Part shown: piece by piece, positions 1 to 11,126 of the stretch
Layout of the letters: every line of letters begins with the position of its first letter
Numbering within the stretch: the stretch's first letter is position 1
DNA from: Phaffia rhodozyma
Lineage: Eukaryota; Basidiomycota; Tremellomycetes; Cystofilobasidiales; Mrakiaceae
Assembly: GCA_014706385.1 (NCBI GenBank)
Contig: JACGZH010000006.1
Location: 310,001-374,000 of the forward strand
DNA length: 64,000 nucleotides
Reading direction: 5' to 3'
The notes under the pieces: generated by a model
Databases searched by the model: none
Told to the model about the DNA's origin: nothing
Seen by the model: only the letters and a program-made list of their open reading frames with translations
Made by a program: the position numbers and the translations under genes

Positions 1-1157
1 AAGTTATGCCAATATTCAATTCATCCTCAAAAACTCAGGAGCCGAATAAAAGAGATAGCCTGACGCTTAATGGGCCTGGACCGGCTGTCAAAAAGCGAAT
101 GCCAGCAATGGATTTGATCCTGTCTTTTCCTTCTCCACCTGCAAAACCTTCAGCTTCTTTCCAAGCATCAGAGGTGCCTGTTCCCACCTTCGTTCGGCCT
201 GAGAGTCTGTCCCACTCGACGTCAGTCACTCCCGCTGATAAAACTCGCGGAACACGTCTTGGTCCACGGTCTCTCTTGGCAGGTCCACGCTCAGAACTGT
301 ATCTTCCTCACGACGCCCAGATGACGATTACCGGCCAACTTTTAAGTGATGAGCCTATTTCTGATGGATCTCTAGCGGCTGATGTGACGTTTGGGTCACC
401 CACGACGCGTTCTGATGTCTCTCGCCTGAGCCCGTTATCTTTCACTGGAGGCGGATCTACGCCAACCGTTGGCATGCAGGTTCTTCCACCCCCAATGCGC
501 ATGTCGGATGAGGATGAGTCAGTATGGGGAGAAGTCGAGGTCGCGTTTCGTACACCACAACAGCCAAAAATGGCCACTAGTCCAGTCCAGTCATCTTTTT
601 CGGAGGAGGACGTTTTTTCGAGGAATGACGAGCTACCTTATTCCAAATTCAAGGAAACTAATAATATAATGGCCTCGTCGACGGAAATAACTAGTCTGAC
701 TCAAGAAGCTGCCTCGGAAACAGGCCTTGCACATCAGAGCCATTCGGTCAAGATGCGGTCGGATGCATCCCCAAATCATCCTGGCCGGAGGATCGAGTCC
801 TCATTGATTCGTACAGTACCTTCGAATACTCTTCTCAAAACGCCCGTTCGCCCTATGGATTCTCCATTCCTGTCCTCCCTTCCTACAAAGCAAAACATAA
901 CTCCCGAAGCGACAATAAACGGGGGGACTTCGATTTCATCACCTCCAAGAATCTCACCTCATTCGAACACAGTATTTGCCAGGTCTCCAGAATTATCAAC
1001 TGCGAGCAAAGCTTTACTGTCTTCGAAGGTTGTGGTTCCGAATTTAAATAGTCGCATCCCGATAGCTGGAAAAGTTCCGTCCACTTCTAAATTGCCACGA
1101 CGGATGAATCCTAAACCAAAATCACCACCGTCATCGTTCAAATGGAGTCCTTCTTGA
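1..1157 (+). CDS. C-terminal part of an unidentified Ser/Pro-rich protein (partial, runs off left edge)
   Basis: The reading frame is open from the first base of the window to a TGA ending at 1157, so this is probably the last exon of a longer gene; the first Met codon at 6 need not be the true start. The roughly 380 visible residues are rich in Ser, Pro and Thr with scattered basic patches, for example KLPRRMNPKPKSPPSSFKW close to the C-terminus, and look intrinsically disordered. I see no catalytic motif, membrane segment or coiled coil and do not recognise the family. SP and TP dipeptides are frequent, which would suit a phosphoprotein, but that is inference. It converges on the glutamate 5-kinase gene. 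Confidence 0.6.
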   Translation, partial: VMPIFNSSSKTQEPNKRDSLTLNGPGPAVKKRMPAMDLILSFPSPPAKPSASFQASEVPVPTFVRPESLSHSTSVTPADKTRGTRLGPRSLLAGPRSELYLPHDAQMTITGQLLSDEPISDGSLAADVTFGSPTTRSDVSRLSPLSFTGGGSTPTVGMQVLPPPMRMSDEDESVWGEVEVAFRTPQQPKMATSPVQSSFSEEDVFSRNDELPYSKFKETNNIMASSTEITSLTQEAASETGLAHQSHSVKMRSDASPNHPGRRIESSLIRTVPSNTLLKTPVRPMDSPFLSSLPTKQNITPEATINGGTSISSPPRISPHSNTVFARSPELSTASKALLSSKVVVPNLNSRIPIAGKVPSTSKLPRRMNPKPKSPPSSFKWSPS

Positions 1158-1531
1158 AAGTCACTCTCAGTCTGTTTCACTTGATTACTTCTGCTTTATA
1201 TCCTGACGATAACAACAATCCAAAATTGTTCTCCTTTTACCCAATTGATTTATTCGCATTGCTCATTCGTATCTTCAAGCTCCTTTTATTTCTTTAGTCT
1301 TCTCTCAGTTCTTTCTCTATACGTTCTCCGTTTTTCTTGCCTACATATACCCATTGTGACTGTTCATACCCATCCTGTCTCTGTTCTGTGTAGATCTGCT
1401 CGATTGCTTGATTGGTTCCCTTCTTCTTCAAGATATGAAATGTCTCTTATTGATACGGTCTAGTTCGCGTCCTTCCCGCAGGCAAGAAAGAGAAACCCCA
1501 TATCGAATATATATCAATGCCACAGAGGTTA
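1158..1531. other. Convergent 3' intergenic region
   Basis: These 374 bases lie between the stop of the Ser/Pro-rich gene and the stop of the glutamate 5-kinase gene, which face each other. The stretch is T-rich and presumably holds both 3' UTRs. A 72-codon frame inside it is a low-complexity pyrimidine tract with no recognisable protein. Confidence 0.5.
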
Positions 1532-3897
1532 TTAAGCAATAGCGCTAATCTTGAGCGTAATGGAATCTACGACGTGTTCTGTATCTGCGTAACCCAGAAT
1601 TTCTGAAATTCTTGAACTATCCGGTTCAAAACGAAAGACAGGACGTTCATGTATGATTAGAAACAGGGTGATCCAAAGGCAAGACGAAAGTATGGAAATA
1701 GTTCGTCAATTTTTGTTTGGGGTTTGATACATGCGATCAGGTATCTGGAATGAAAAGAATGGAGAAAAGAGAGAAGAACTGGAGAAGACAAACCTCTTCA
1801 TTCCTTTGATTCGATCGATCTCACTGGAGTTGTAGTTCGCTTGGCCTTTTCCGACCTCGACGTATTCCCATTCGTCCTCCTCTGATGTTGCAGCCACAAC
1901 TGCAGGGACAAGAGCCGGCGATGCTAGTGATGGTGAGACTGAATGCGGAATGGGAGAGATAGACACCGACGTAGAAAGAGGATCCAACGAGGCGATAGAT
2001 GAACTCAAAGACATCGACGGGAGTAAGCTTGGGGTGATGGGAGCCACTTCAGGGGAGTTTACTGTCGAATTCGATGTAGAGGCAGAAATAGAATCCGATC
2101 CGTGGGTGAGACCGCTCGCAAGGGGATTCCGGTGCGAAGAAGAGGGTGTATGTGAACGGGAAGAAGGTTGAGTATTGTTGTTGCTATCAGGCTCAGGATG
2201 ATACGACGACAGAGACGAGCGAGAAAGTCGAACAACGATCTTGACAGCTTGTTGTGATGCAAAGACGCCTTTCACTTGAACAACACCGGCAGCGAGAAGT
2301 CGACCCCCGGAATGCTTCCTAGTGAGCGCTCGGTAAGCTCCTTCGTCGATGACGATCTCTCCAGAGGTGTGCAAGCCGTGAAGGATCCACCATTTGCGGC
2401 TGATAAGATACACAGAGGCTGAAATTAGTCTAGCTAGAAGAAAACAACAGAAAGTACCGCAACATGAACAACTGACTCTCCCAGAGGCTGATCTTTCCTC
2501 AAAAACCTAGTGTGTTGTGGCAAGGTGTTCTCATCGATCACCGCAGTATCTGCGGCAGCGATAATCGGGAAGATGGACGAGATCTTTTGGGAGTTTAGGA
2601 TAACAGTCGTCACTCCTGCGCCCATCGCTAGCTCTGCGGCAATCAGCTTGGTTTCCATCCCACCCGTACCCAAAGATGTTCCTAGCGTGGCTGTGCTGAC
2701 TGTTAAGGATAGGTTTGATCAAAATCTATGCGCGCATGCACGTTTCAGCCTATCGTGAACAAGAATACTGACCTTTCTGTCGGATAGACTCAATGTCATC
2801 GACTACTCGGACAGGCTTTGCATCCGGGTTTTTCCTAGGGTTGTCGGTGTACAGGCAATCTACATCGGTCATTAGGAACAGATAGTCGGCGTGGACCTAT
2901 CAAGCGTGTAAGATTATCGTAAGATTGAGATAGAGGGGAAGATGACAAAAAGTTTTTCGCGAAGATCGGAAACGGAGGACTCAGAAGTAGCATACCATGT
3001 TACTAGCAATGGCTGAAAGGGTGTCGTTGTCACCAAATCTAATTTCCTTCAAGTTTGCAAGAAGCCACCCGAGACGAGAAATCAGATTACTTTGATCGAA
3101 CAGACATAATCAGACAATAGCATACGTACCGAGACAGATACAGTATCATTCTCGTTCACAATTGGAACAACGCCCATTGATAAGAGCTCGGTGAAAGTAT
3201 TGACTGCATTGAGATATCGAGTACGCTTTCCGAGCGTGAATTGAAGATAGGTAAGTACTCTATCTGTTTTCGTATCGGCGCGGATCTTCCTATCAGACGT
3301 TTATATATATGAGACCAAGAACTCACGTCAGAAATGTCTCCTCTTGTGAGGAGGACCTGAGCAATAGGTTGTTCAAGCTGAGAGAAAAGATTATCGTAGA
3401 GGGCGATCAACCGGCCTTGGCCGATAGCGGCGAGAGCCTAGAAAGCCAAAATGAGAGGGAATATGGTTGAACAACGCAACGAGGGACAACTAAAGAAGGT
3501 TGGGGAAGAACACACCTGCTTGGTGCTCAGACTTTTCCCTCTCTCTTTCATGCCCATCCTTTTGAGCCCTACACCAATAGCTCCGGAGCTGACCTGAATG
3601 AGATTAGGATGAAATTGTCAATCTGGTGACTGTATGAAAATCGTTCTCAATGTCTCTGTAGGATTCGATTGGTTTCCTGTTGTTCCAATCTCGACGGGTA
3701 TATGGCTCGAATGTAAAAAAAAGACTCACCAAGACAACTCTGTGACCTAGTGCTCGAAGTTTGCAAATGGTCTCCACGATGCTCGAAAGTAGAGACAGCA
3801 GCGGTTGGTGAGTCTCTGCGTCGACGATAGAGGATGTGCCGAGTTTGATAACTATGGTGAGAGAGGTCGAAGACCCGATATGCAGCGGATTTCTCAT
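1532..3897 (-). CDS. PRO1: Glutamate 5-kinase (gamma-glutamyl kinase), multi-exon
   Basis: Catalyses ATP-dependent phosphorylation of glutamate, the first step of proline synthesis. The Met at 3897 opens [20 protein letters not shown], containing the VIKLGTSS nucleotide-binding start of the amino-acid kinase fold. Later exons give [62 protein letters not shown] and [14 protein letters not shown], in family order. A C-terminal PUA domain follows ([13 protein letters not shown] to [13 protein letters not shown]). Exons: 3897-3730, 3593-3516, 3437-3327, 3225-3130, 3046-2996, 2896-2773, 2699-about 2458, about 2418-1794, 1616-1532. The last intron (1617-1793) joins RIKGMK to [17 protein letters not shown], the conserved PUA end. 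A Ser/Pro-rich insert splits the PUA region. The exon 7/8 junction does not resolve to an in-frame GT-AG pair (see findings). Confidence 0.93.
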
Positions 3898-4242
3898 TTT
3901 TGAAGCCAATGACAGAAGCGAGCTGTGACAGTATCCTTGACCGACAGATGAAGTAAGATAGATTGGAAAGAGAGCTACAGCTGAACGAGACCGATGGCAA
4001 TGATGGTGATGATGGACGAGAATGGTATGGAATAGATAAAACAAGGCGAACGGGAAAAAAAGAGTCACTTCTTGATTAGTCAGCATAGAAACATTTTTTG
4101 AACAACTTTGTTCTCTTGCTCTTTCGTTTCGTTGGTGTCGACCATCAGATTACTTCATAGCATCTGGCTGTGTTTCGTCTCACGTTCTCTCTTCAGCCTA
4201 GTATTCGCGGACGATCAGTGCTAATTCGATATCTACTTCAAT
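3898..4242. promoter_or_regulatory. Shared divergent promoter region PRO1/BCP1
   Basis: These 345 bases separate the divergent start codons of glutamate 5-kinase and the BCP1-like gene. Both 5' UTRs and promoters must lie here. I see no clear TATA box or repeated motif. Confidence 0.5.
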
Positions 4243-5523
4243 ATGGCAAAAAGAAAATCTAATGCCAACGCGTCAACCGAGCTTTCGGACGACTCCGGTG
4301 CATCTTCCGGAAACGAATCCGACGATTCGACTCCTTCCCTCATCAACGTAGACTTTGACTTTTTTGCTCCTTCACCGGATGTCGATTTGATTGCTCTCAA
4401 ACGTCTTCTCCGTCAGCTTCTGTATTCCGATGCCGATCTGTTCGATCTTCACCCGGTGGCTGAGCTAGTGCTTGATAGCTCCAAGGCTGACGGTGTTGGT
4501 AGTTGTATCAAGGTCGATGGAGAGGAGAGCGACCCGTACAGTATCATCGCGGTTCTCAATCTCAATCTTCACAAGGTGAGCTACTATGTCATAGACGAGG
4601 AGATCTTTCAAGTCATATAATCTTGGAAGCCTTTGATGGACACCTGAATGTTAAACATCGTTGCGCCCGCCCTCCCGCCGTCTCTATTGTCATCTCCATA
4701 CTATTAGGACTCACCCACGTTGAAACCGCTACTACAATACTTTATCAAAAAATCCAAATCCAACTCGGACCTGCATTCCATTCTGTCATCTATTCCTTCT
4801 GGCTCAATCACCTCCGGCCCACAAGTCGGACTGGTTGTTTCCGAACGGCTCCTGAACATGCCTGTGCAGACTCAAGCACCTATGTATCGAATGCTCGGAG
4901 AAGAGATGCAGCAAGCTGTTTCACAGGTACGCTCCTTGCATTTCTGTTGCTATTCGGATTTCTCGGCCAATTTACTGAATAGACCTTCTGGTTGACTCAT
5001 CACTGTGTCATTATTCTAGGGCAAACCGTACAAATTTACTCACCTCCTCCTGCTCTCAAAACTCTATGTCGCGCCTTCTATCTCGTCCAACCCGAAGGGA
5101 TCGAAGAAGAAGAAAAAGAACGGAAAGAGCGCTGCTTCAAGAGATGCAGACGACATGGATGTCGATGAGTTGGCCGGTCTTAGTCAGGCCGGTTTGCTGC
5201 CGTTCCATCCTGAAGATAGCTTTATACTGCGTGTATGTTTCATTTCCGACTTCTTGACATACGCGCCCTGTATAATGGCTGATCAATTTCACTGCCTCCG
5301 TTTGTCCGTTCTGATGACCTTCGTCCAAATGTTCTGACAATCTATTCAAACACGAAATGAACAGCATGCGCTTGCATCTGTGACATACCCATTTGACAAC
5401 GCTGCAAACCGAAAGCAGGATGATCCGTTAGAGTTTGGTCTTGACCAACGCGGAGGAATGATGTTGTTTGAGGCTAGCAAGCTAGAATCGATGGTCAAGA
5501 CCATGGAGGAATGCTGTATCTAA
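4243..5523 (+). CDS. BCP1: BCP1/BCCIP-family protein (ribosomal-protein chaperone, nuclear export factor)
   Basis: Four exons (4243-4575, 4708-4926, 5020-5232, 5365-5523) splice in phase 0 into about 307 residues. Family landmarks are an acidic Ser/Asp-rich N-terminus followed by INVDFDFFAPSPDVD, LNLNLHK, GLVVSERLLNMPVQ with PMYRMLGEEM, a middle KYVAPS-like segment with a lysine-rich KGSKKKKKNGKS loop, and a conserved end FGLDQRGGMMLFEASKLE. Yeast Bcp1 is known for nuclear export of Mss4 and as a chaperone of Rpl23; human BCCIP binds BRCA2 and p21. Length fits the fungal family (about 280-310). The lysine run with the acidic N-terminus suggests a nuclear protein. It starts divergently from PRO1. 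Confidence 0.92.
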
Positions 5524-5788
5524 TGGTTCTGTTTATCTTCTTGTGAGCTGTGTGAAAAAGTGAAGAACGGTAGTTGTCGGATTGAGATATAAGATCTTAA
5601 TATGCAAAGCATGGTTACTCGGCTTTCGGCTTCTGCGTTATACCCGGGAACGAGCAAGTAGCGAACATTGTCTACACAACATACATACATCTACTCAACC
5701 ACCATCGTTGCCATTGCCAACATTTCTCGTGTTCAACACAGCTCAAGACGCACAAGAGTCGATATAGATACTTCGAAAGCAGGACAGA

Positions 5789-7595
5789 ATGACTTCCATA
5801 ATCCGTAGAGTAGGAATCGTAGGAGGTGGTCAGATGGGCATGGTCCGTTGAAGTTCTTTTAGGTGTCTGCCCGACAGGAAAGAGTCTTGCCCATGGTTCA
5901 GCTGTTGCTGACTTGTACTATTCAACCATCTAGGGCATCGCGTTGGTCTCTGCTTTGAAAGCCAAAGCGGATGTGACTCTATATGACCCATCTTCCCCTC
6001 AGCTGCAAAAAGGTACGCATATCTCGAGTCAAAGATCGGTTGTCCTTAAGTTTTCTTCTAATCGTTCTCTGTCCATTAAACCTTGATTTCGACCCAACAT
6101 CTATGCGCATGTAACGTCAGGCCTCAAGTTCATTGATAGTCTATTAGAAAAGGATGTGAACAAAGGTCGGCTTACGAATGAGTTGGCAACTCAAGCGAGA
6201 GCCAGGATCTCAGTAATCGATAACATGAAGTCGTTTGATGATGTAGGCTTGGTGATGGAGGTACGACGTCACCTTCAATCTATCCAACTTGAACAGGTCT
6301 CTGGTAAATCTGACTAGTTTTATTTCGTAGGCTGCACCGGAGTCTCTGAAATTGAAATCCGAGATATTTGCGTCGCTTTCTTCGATACTACCAAAAGAGA
6401 CGATTTTGGCGACCAACACGTCTTCCATCAGTATTTCTAAGATTGCATCGATGGCAAGCAACCCGGAGCGAGTCGTCGGTTTGTATTTCTGGCTAGTTCT
6501 GCTTTGTGGTCAGGAATCATATGCTTCCTTGTTGATATCTCTTACGGCGCGATACAGGTATCCATTGGTTCAATCCGGTACCGGTCATGCCGCTTGTTGA
6601 GCTAATTCCGGCTCTACAGACAAGCGAACAGGTCGTCCAAATCTCCAGACAGTTTGCCGAGGCTTGTGGCAAAGGTAAGTCTTGATATGTTTCTCGTTCT
6701 CTCACAAAGTTCATCTTTTTCTAGAGCTAGACGGAAAACGTTTCGTATCTGATTGGCCAGGTTTATGTTCTCTTTGGTTTCTGCAGAGGTGACGGTATCA
6801 AAAGATGTTCCTGGATGTAAGCACCAAAGATCGAGTCTTGCATGAAACAGCCCAATTTGAAGCTCACCTTCTTGGAGTTTAATCAGTCGTCGGCAATGCG
6901 TGCGTATCTTACCAGAGTGGCCTTCTCCAAGCATTTGCGTTTTTGACATTCAACCTTGACGCTCTTTTTGATCTGTCATCCTGCTTCACAGGGTGTTGAT
7001 CCCTTTTCTCAACGAAGCCATCATGACCCTTGAAAGGGTGAGTGACTTCTGAAAGAGCTGAGCCTCTTCTTTTGTTTCTTTGTTTTTAAAGCTCTTTTCT
7101 TACCGTTTGCTATGGCGAATCTTTGACATGTATGTATGTTTGACCAGGGTGTGGCCACGAAAGAGGATATCGACAAGACCTTTATCCTGGGAATGGGTCA
7201 CAAGATGGGTCCCCTTGTGAGTATCTTTGTGTCCTCGTTTCCAGTCAGGCGATCCGAGAGAATTACGAGACCGATTTTATAGAGCTGAACAAGAGCTGAT
7301 CATTATGACAATGATGGAATACATACACAAACAGACACTAGCAGATTTCATAGGTCTAGATACCTGTCTGGCTATCCAAAAGACAATGTACACCGAAACG
7401 GGTGATAGCAAGTATAGACCTTCCATCCTATTGAGCAGGATGGTAGATGCCGGTTGGTACGGAAAGAGTATGTCTTATCTTTTTCTCTTCTTTTCTGCTG
7501 TGAAAATTTGGGAGTTCGGTTGGTTGATGGTAACCTTCCTCTTTTATGTAGAGTCTGGGAAGGGATTCTATGATTACAGTACTCATAAAGCTTGA
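5789..7595 (+). CDS. L-3-hydroxyacyl-CoA dehydrogenase (short-chain HADH type)
   Basis: NAD-dependent oxidation of 3-hydroxyacyl-CoA in fatty-acid beta-oxidation. The first exon (5789-5842) carries the Rossmann motif [13 protein letters not shown], continued in frame by [18 protein letters not shown]. Further exons give [28 protein letters not shown], the family signature [61 protein letters not shown] and [14 protein letters not shown], ending [15 protein letters not shown]. The last-but-one acceptor is best placed after CAAACAG, giving [12 protein letters not shown] in phase 0. About 300 residues, single-domain HADH size. I see no PTS1 tripeptide and no long basic presequence, so the compartment is uncertain. 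3-Hydroxybutyryl-CoA dehydrogenase is the main alternative name. Confidence 0.93.
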
Positions 7596-8482
7596 TCGAT
7601 TGGTTAATCTTCTCGCATCACTTTGTCGACCATACGAAAAAGGATTGTGAGCCTTAGGTTTGGTGAGAGTCACCTCAACCGATGGTAGTCGATACATGGC
7701 CCCTTTGAACTTGAATGTGCTCAGACCGAAAGCCGTTAAAATTACATGATTCGTGAGTCTAGTTTGTCCTCTTTGATGGCGCAGCTTCAGTGGCAAGAGT
7801 AGCAGAAGTAGCAGTGACAAACATCAGCGTCGCTGATGAGTATTTAGATCACCCCCGACTTCCTTTGTGTCTTGTCAGTCGTTGAGATTGATGTCTCCTT
7901 GTTTGCAAGAAACCTCCCTTGATCGATTCGACTTGCCGTCGGTTATGATGAACGACTTAGTGAAGGTCGTACAGTCCACAGACAAAGACACGAGGTGACA
8001 AAGAGACAAAAAGAAAGCAACAGACAGACGAAGAGACAGATGCAAAGAAGATGTGTTCAACCGGGCCACAGTAAGTTAACATCATCAGTATTCATCCAGG
8101 TTCCCGGTGTTAGGTATACAAAGAGATCATCAAAGTAGTCGAACTAGCCAACGGTCTTGCGATCGTTTTCAGCCTCTGATGTGTATAGGCTAAGCTCAAC
8201 ATATACTAGGATGCTTGACTTGCTAAACTTTTCTCTTCTTCAGTCTGACTCGCTATCTCAATTTTGCCAAGTCTTGTAAGTATGATACACGTAAAACACA
8301 TACACACATATATATATCTAGATAATTGAAGAAAAGATTCAATAGATGATCGACCAAGGTACAAAGAAGCATGAAAGGTCGAGGAAGAGCCAGCTTCCTC
8401 GGCCTTGGGAGTGATCCTTTGTCTCTCTTTTCCGATGGAAGAAAGAACATCATACAAGCCGGTACAGAACACAATTAACCCT
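7596..8482. other. Convergent 3' intergenic region with a CA/TA microsatellite
   Basis: These 887 bases lie between the stop of the dehydrogenase and the stop of the GH16 gene. A short alternating CA/TA tract is at about 8299-8321. Several sub-130-codon frames exist on both strands, but none has conserved motifs or good splice context, so I call no gene. Confidence 0.4.
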
Positions 8483-9836
8483 CTATTTCGGCTGATAATA
8501 CTTGACAGACGCAAACTCCCAATATGCTTCGTGAAACTTGTCTCCATTGTTGAGGACGTAATCCGAGCATGAGTTGTATCCAGTCTTTGCGGCGCAAGAT
8601 TGACCGTTTCCGGCCGACCCAGCCGTCCACCAATCTGAATTGGCCCAGTCTCCACAGAACGTGGTGTTGATGATGGTGTGGTGATCTTTGAAGAACTTGA
8701 ATGGTTCGCAAGACGTCGATGGGAAGTTACCCATAGGAGTTCCCCAAGTTTCCGGCAAGGGCACACCCTGGGTGATATCGGCCGGGATGGCGTTTCTAGG
8801 GAAGAAGTAGACAGAGATCCCGGATGTATCCCACTTCATGGCGTACACACCGCCGCCGTTCTGATTGAACGGCTCGCCGTAAGCCTGGTGGCTGGCTGAC
8901 TCTCGTTGGCCACACCCTTGGTTGCTCGTTGCGTAACTGGCGCAATTGGTGTTCACAAAGCTTCCGGTCGTCAACACGGCCGAGGCTCCGTAGTTGGAAG
9001 GGATCGTACATCCATCACTAGTGTGAACAGAAACCTGATTTCTGTCCCAACTATGGGTACCCTCGAGGATGTCGATCTCACCTTTGTTGGGCCAGTCAGG
9101 TCCGTTGGACCACCAAGCAGGCCATGTTCCACAACCGGTGGGCATGTGAACGATATCGGCAAGGATGAGTCCTCCGTTGAAGATGTAAGACGAATGAAGT
9201 CGAACAGCCTTTCGGCCTTTCTGGACATTCTGAGTGGTGTCGACCGCCAAGACTATGCAAAGTGCCCGAGATGCCGAGATTAGTAAACTGCGAGGACAGA
9301 GCGCACAGGCGAAGGCTTTCAAAAGACATACCAGCATTTCCTTTTCCGTTGACCGTGGCTAGGTTGGACTTTGTAGCCTCATCTTGACTGACATAAGTGA
9401 CGGTCCCATGTGTGGGGTCGTCATAGGCCCAGAAGTTGAAGGTGTCGAAGAAGGAATTTCCTTTTGCTTCGAGATCAAGCTTCCATTTCGAGCTGGAGGT
9501 CGCGGCTGCAGTTGGGACAACGGCTGCTCCGACAGTGATGGTAGATGATGTTTTGGATGATGTCGCCGGTGAAGAGACTCCGCACTGAGCCCGTTTACTG
9601 ACCCGTCTACCGGTGACTGGTGAAAAGTCATCTGCACTAGCGCCAGCGCTAGCGATTCGGTTCGTCTCGTGCTCGGAGGAAGAATTTGAAGCCTTGATGG
9701 GGGAAAGCGCTCTGCCTTTGTTGTGACGACGTCTGGCGGGAAGCGCGTGTGCCGAGTGGGAACTAGAACCAGCCAAGGATTCTGTAGCCAATAATGACAC
9801 GGGAAGAAGGGTAAGAAGGACGTTGGCAAGATGCAT
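8483..9836 (-). CDS. Secreted glycoside hydrolase family 16 endo-beta-glucanase
   Basis: Two exons, 9836-9332 and 9252-8483, join in phase 1 (...GNA-VLAVDTTQNV...) to about 424 residues. A hydrophobic signal peptide (LLTLLPVSLLATESLA) is followed by a basic Ser-rich pro-region with a dibasic RRVSKR site just before AQCG, suggesting Kex2-type processing. The GH16 catalytic motif is GEIDILEGTHSWDRN, with both glutamates and the aspartate of ExDxxE intact. Substrate-cleft features include GTWPAWWSNGPDWP and the C-terminal YWEFASVKYYQ. Related fungal enzymes act on beta-1,3(4)-glucans of cell walls or laminarin. No GPI signal or transmembrane tail follows, so a freely secreted or wall-bound enzyme is likely. 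Exact substrate cannot be read from sequence. Confidence 0.93.
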
Positions 9837-11126
9837 TGCAGTGTTTGCGAAAGTGCTAATTCAGGCGAGAGGTTTGGAGTGTGTGTTTGGAAAGTGTGGT
9901 TTTTGTTTTGTTCTTTGTGGACGATATAACGAGACAGGGTTCTTTTCTTTTTCTCTGCTATCAAAGCAAGTAGAAAGGCGAGATATCACAGATACTCTGG
10001 AAGAAAAGCTTGGGAAAGAGAGAGGGATGGGAGAAACGAGAGCTGGCTGGCAGACACTTTTCAAGAAGAGCAAGATGAGGATGATGGAAGAAGATAAAAG
10101 AGAGATTGGGCTCGATGGGTTGATATATAAAGAACATCTAGCATGGCCTTGGCAACTAGAATGTAACCTCAACCGATGATGATCGATATCCAAACGAGAG
10201 TCCGTCAAACGAGACAAGAACAGCCGAGTTCAGACAAAGGCCGACGCAAAGGGAAAGAAGCGCCTTACGTTTGGTTATGGCTATATGCGGTCTGGGTTAT
10301 GGCTGTATGCGTCTCTCTGTCACCACGCTCGGCACTTGCGCTGACGCTTTCGTTGGCTTGGCAGAAAAAGAGAAGTTTCAGTCAACAAGAACCCCATCGG
10401 TGACATTGCTTCCCATTGAGTTCGTTCTGGCCTTCCTCCGGTATGTGTTCTGCTGCCCATCTTTCTTCTCCTTCCTGTTTAGCATACTATCGTTTCCGTC
10501 TTTGTTGAACAAGGATGACGATGGAGATTATCTCATCGAGGGCGTGGTTGTATCTCGAGACTCTCCCTTAGGGTCCATCTAAGCTTGAGAACCTGCTTCT
10601 TCGGGCCAAGGATGAGAGAGGCCGGAAGAAGAATGCCAAGAGAAAGACAAGCTTGATTACGGCACTAATTTGATGACGTAACCAGCTAGCCAAGGAAGGC
10701 ACAAGTGATCTGTATACATTTTCCGGCTTTACCTAGCCCTCTATGTCACTGCTTCATCTACCACCCGTATACGTCGAAAAGACAGACAAACTTTCAAGAT
10801 AAACGGCAAAGTTGATGAATACAGTGATGATACAAACGATGCAATCAGACAGAACACGTGGAGATATCAGGGGATAAAAGGGAACAAGTTATCGTGAAGA
10901 CTTTAACAGAAAATTCTGCCTTCCCCCCTATCCTTCCTGTACGCAGAGCAAGAAGACGGAAGGAAAGGTCTAAGAGAAGGCTGGGAAAGAAAGAAAAACC
11001 GAAGATGAAACAGGAAGAAGACTTGTAAAGAAGAAAACGAGAGGGAATGATAAAAGAAACTGATAGAAAGATTATGTGTACCCTCGGAGTTGCACTCTAC
11101 GAGGCGTTTTATTTCTCTATATGATT
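9837..11126. other. GH16 promoter region and AAAP transporter 3' region
   Basis: This 1290-base gap holds the upstream region of the minus-strand GH16 gene and the 3' UTR of the minus-strand transporter. The part nearest the GH16 start is rich in A/G on the plus strand, i.e. a pyrimidine-rich leader on the coding strand, with a TATATAAA-like run near 10124. It also holds a 17-bp direct repeat at 10273-10311 and a CRE-like TGACGTAA at 10674-10681. A 103-codon plus-strand frame across the repeat has no recognisable domain and I do not call it. Confidence 0.45.
10273..10311. repeat. Direct repeat, two 17-bp copies with 22-bp period
   Basis: GGTTATGGCTATATGCG at 10273-10289 is repeated with one mismatch at 10295-10311, spaced 5 bases apart. 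It lies about 450 bp upstream of the GH16 start codon. Confidence 0.8.

Noticed and set aside
1245..1463. 72-codon frame after the first gene
   Set aside because: Pyrimidine-rich 3' UTR composition, no motif, no homologue recognised.
7673..10190. A shared CCTCAACCGATG.T..TCGATA string at about 7673 and 10167
   Set aside because: The longest exact block is only about 13-14 nt, a length expected by chance in 64 kb; no symmetry or mobile-element features around it.
10271..10582. 103-codon plus-strand frame upstream of GH16
   Set aside because: Its start is made by the 17-bp direct repeat and the rest is low-complexity Phe/Leu; no conserved motif.
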